Source: Mesorhizobium sp. Pch-S
Lineage (GTDB): Bacteria; Pseudomonadota; Alphaproteobacteria; Rhizobiales; Rhizobiaceae
Direction of reading: 5' to 3'
DNA: 64,000 bases
Assembly (NCBI RefSeq): GCF_004136315.1
Contig: NZ_CP029562.1
Span: 5,851,501 to 5,915,500 of the forward strand
Position numbers and translations under genes: made by a program. Positions 62,120-64,000 of the stretch are shown here, piece after piece. Under the pieces are notes generated by a model. The model did not search any database. It worked only from the letters and a program-made list of their open reading frames with translations, and was not told where the DNA came from. Numbering within the stretch: the stretch's first letter is position 1; each line of letters opens with the position of its first letter.

Positions 62120-62995
62120 CTAGCGAGCGGCCTTCCAATAGACGCCGAAGGCAGCGAGCTGCTCTTGCGACTGTTTGAGTTTTTCGGCGGCATCGACATC
62201 GCCGAGCGGCGCAGCCAAAGCGACCAGGATTTCAACCGCGGCAAATGCCGGCACCATGCTTGGAAAGAACGAACTCGAGTTCGACGTCACCACGATGGTC
62301 TCGCGAGCCATGCGCGCCAAAGGCGAGACGCTGCTGTCGGTGATTGCAAGGATTGCCGCACCCTGGCTTGCGCACTGACGGGCGAAATCAATCGTGGCGC
62401 GCTCGTAGGGTGCGAAGCCGACCGCAAGCACGACATCGCCAGCACCGGCATCCAGCAGTGCTTCGGCACCGGCGCCATGCGAATCGGCCACGAACATGGC
62501 CTTGCGGCCTTCATCAAGAAGAGGTGAAACCGTCTGCACGAAATGGCTGACGACCGAGCGAGAGCTTCCGAATCCCAGACCGAAAATGGTCTTTGACCCG
62601 GCGATCAGCTTGGCTGCCGCCAGAAACTGCATGGCGCTGCCATATTCGCCGAGGCTGGCAATCTGAGCGGCGAGCGTGTCCGCCGCGATTCCGGCTGCGG
62701 GATAGTCCGGATCCTGCTGCGGCGATGAGCCGGATCGCCCCACCTCGCCCACACCGCGCTCGCGCAAAGCACGCGCGTATAGGCTGCGCATATCCTCATA
62801 GCCATCGAGGCCAAGCCAGCGCGCCAGCCGCATCATAGTGCTGTGCGACACGCCCGCCTGGTTGGCCTGCTCGCGCATGGACATCAAGGCGACGTCCTGA
62901 GGATGGTCGAGCACGAAACGCGCCGCGACCTGCAGCTGCGGCGGCATCGTTTCGAATCGCTCCACGAGCAGTTCCGACAAAGGACCTTTTTCCAT
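62120..62995 (-). CDS. MurR/RpiR-family transcriptional regulator with SIS domain
   Basis: 291-residue regulator. The N-terminal RpiR helix-turn-helix is seen from LLVERFETMPPQLQVAARFV to ANQAGVSHSTMMRLARWLG (about residues 9-62), and a SIS sugar-phosphate-binding domain follows (about 120-260; TIFGLGFGSSRSVVSHFV, then VVLAVGFAPYERATIDFARQ). The ATG at 62993-62995 is used. It ends 74 bases before the giant gene on the same strand, so the two may share a transcript. Family members sense sugar phosphates or amino-sugar derivatives; the inducer here is unknown. Confidence 0.92.
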   Translation of the reverse strand: MEKGPLSELLVERFETMPPQLQVAARFVLDHPQDVALMSMREQANQAGVSHSTMMRLARWLGLDGYEDMRSLYARALRERGVGEVGRSGSSPQQDPDYPAAGIAADTLAAQIASLGEYGSAMQFLAAAKLIAGSKTIFGLGFGSSRSVVSHFVQTVSPLLDEGRKAMFVADSHGAGAEALLDAGAGDVVLAVGFAPYERATIDFARQCASQGAAILAITDSSVSPLARMARETIVVTSNSSSFFPSMVPAFAAVEILVALAAPLGDVDAAEKLKQSQEQLAAFGVYWKAAR

Positions 62996-63053
62996 TTCCT
63001 AACCCCAATTTGCCCGGTTCAAATTTACCTGCTGCTTGCAGACAATGCAACAG

Positions 63054-63110
63054 TTGGAATTTTCATGTTTTCGATATTCCAAATGGACTTTTCATTTCTG
63101 CAGCGCTGCA
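63054..63110. promoter_or_regulatory. candidate operators between rpiR and the sctD gene group
   Basis: The divergent region holds an inverted repeat TTGGAAT (63054-63060) / ATTCCAA (63076-63082) with a 15-base AT-rich centre, and 17 bases on a perfect 12-base palindrome TGCAGCGCTGCA (63099-63110). Either could bind the adjacent RpiR dimer and control both directions. No tts box was recognised. Confidence 0.45.
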
Positions 63111-63192
63111 CTAAGTTCGAACAGCAATCTAAAGGGAGTCCATTACGCCGGGCTGTCACGATTGCGTGGAATGGTTCCTCAAGGAGACAGTC

Positions 63193-63366
63193 ATGACCAC
63201 TACCCCTCCCGTCAACGGCGGAAGTCCGGAGCAGAACCTGGACAAGATGATCAAGCACCAGGAGCGGATGTTCGGCCTGGAGATCAACAAAGAGATCGCG
63301 AAATCTCAGCACGATATGTTGATGAGCACCGCCAGGACGCTCGGCCAGTCGGCCGAAAAAGCCTGA
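63193..63366 (+). CDS. 57-residue helical protein upstream of sctD
   Basis: A small protein (MTTTPPVNGGSPEQNLDKMI at the start, ending TARTLGQSAEKA) with an excellent AAGGAG Shine-Dalgarno six bases before the ATG at 63193-63195. After a Pro/Gly-rich lead it is predicted helical, without signal peptide or membrane segment. It is the first gene of the group that continues with sctD, 119 bases downstream. Size and position would allow a needle subunit or small chaperone of the type III system, but I see no family motif and make no assignment. Confidence 0.65.
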   Translation: MTTTPPVNGGSPEQNLDKMIKHQERMFGLEINKEIAKSQHDMLMSTARTLGQSAEKA

Positions 63367-63485
63367 GGCGCAGGGTTTATCAGTCATTCTGCGCCGCCGG
63401 AGGTTACCGGCGGCGAGCCGCATCTCGGTGTATGAACTTTGGACCGACAGGCGTTTGAAATCGTTTTGGCGGGAGGTTGAAAGGC

Positions 63486-64000
63486 ATGAGCGCTCACTCG
63501 ACCCAAAAGCTTGAAGGTGGCGCGGGCAGGCTTGCGTTGCGTGCCCTCGCGAGCAAAGCCACAAGCCTGACCCCTTACAAACCCACGACGCTGGCAGTGA
63601 CCGGCGGCTTTCATAGTGGTGCCAGCCTTGAGTTGACCGAACCATCTTATGTGATCGGTTCGGACAGCGGTTCGGATATCGTCCTCAGGGATCCCGGCAT
63701 CGCCTCACTCCACGCCAGGCTTCACCGAAAGGGTAACCTGGTTGAAATCGAAGCGATCGGCGGGGACCTGGAACTCGACGGTGGCGAAACCATCCGCAAG
63801 GGCCAGGGCTGCCGGCGCCGGCTGCCACTCGGCATTTCGTTGGGCGATGCACGGTTGCGACTCACGGGAGCTGAACCGGTTAAAAGCCGCTGGACGCTCT
63901 CCCAGCGTCCGTTGCTTGCCGGTGGCGTTTTCATCGCTGCGGTTTTTGCCATTTCCGTTGCCGCCAACGGCCTGTCCATCGCGAAGACCGATGACAAGGC
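63486..64000 (+). CDS. sctD: type III secretion inner-membrane ring protein SctD (5' part, runs off the window)
   Basis: The frame is open from the ATG at 63486-63488 (AAAGG just upstream) to the window end, 171 residues so far. Residues about 36-125 form an FHA-like domain (SYVIGSDSGSDIVLRDPGIA, then SLHARLHRKGNLVEIEAIGG), and a membrane helix follows at about 142-160 (LLAGGVFIAAVFAISVAANG). A cytoplasmic FHA domain followed by one helix is the SctD/YscD/HrpQ layout, and a type III operon is nearby. The periplasmic part must lie beyond 64000. Confidence 0.85.
   Translation, partial: MSAHSTQKLEGGAGRLALRALASKATSLTPYKPTTLAVTGGFHSGASLELTEPSYVIGSDSGSDIVLRDPGIASLHARLHRKGNLVEIEAIGGDLELDGGETIRKGQGCRRRLPLGISLGDARLRLTGAEPVKSRWTLSQRPLLAGGVFIAAVFAISVAANGLSIAKTDDK

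Overview
The window is about 62-63% GC, and every part of it reads as a chromosomal or island segment of an alphaproteobacterium of the Rhizobiales, most likely Mesorhizobium or a close relative. Supporting signs are a phosphatidylcholine synthase, a Ku/LigD end-joining operon, a BMP-type nucleoside ABC operon, an HspQ/YccV protein, a Prs-like type I export cluster and a rhizobial (Rhc) type III secretion operon with a split secretin. The species call is inference from gene content and protein style, not from a search.

Layout. 71-4844: nucleoside-type ABC transporter operon (minus strand: ATPase, two permeases, BMP binding protein) ending in a hairpin terminator. 4966-8298: quinone oxidoreductase, phosphatidylcholine synthase, DUF1326 and DUF2182 proteins. 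8391-22243: mostly housekeeping genes (UbiH-type hydroxylase, AEC transporter, hspQ, aspS, GNAT, rnd, guaB, MFS exporter, rlmE, Ppx/GppA, YbhN-type membrane protein, tRNA-Gln, YigZ/IMPACT). 22337-29300: an RTX serralysin-like protease with a YbaY-like protein and its own type I ABC exporter and adaptor. 29714-35810: a six-gene operon of DNA end-joining (small protein, ligD, ku, a BRCT-HTH-TPR protein, an alpha/beta hydrolase, exonuclease III). 35987-40665: RibD-type reductase, LuxR-type regulator, SLC13 carrier, DUF1445 hydro-lyase.

40795-64000 is a type III secretion region. One tightly overlapping operon (48858 down to 40795) carries the rhizobial order nolW-nolB-nolT-nolU-nolV-rhcN-sctO-rhcQ-rhcR-rhcS-rhcT. 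Divergent from it are an L,D-transpeptidase and a LysR regulator. Next comes a single 11.3-kb gene for a ~3,780-residue protein holding LysM, a nuclease-like fold, an HExxH peptidase motif, a strict 54-residue tandem repeat, membrane segments, SH3b and a second LysM-like segment. It follows an RpiR-type regulator. On the other side a short ORF and the FHA-bearing start of sctD run off the right edge. The giant protein therefore sits inside the type III locus and is the most striking object here; substrate or structural accessory of that system is my inference.

Two genes, aspS and sctN, each carry an apparent one-base loss in a short homopolymer. Because aspS is essential, sequencing or assembly error is the likeliest cause of both. 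No insertion sequence, integrase, CRISPR array, rRNA or plasmid origin was seen. rhcU, rhcV, the second secretin half (rhcC2) and an outer-membrane TolC-type partner are not in the window.
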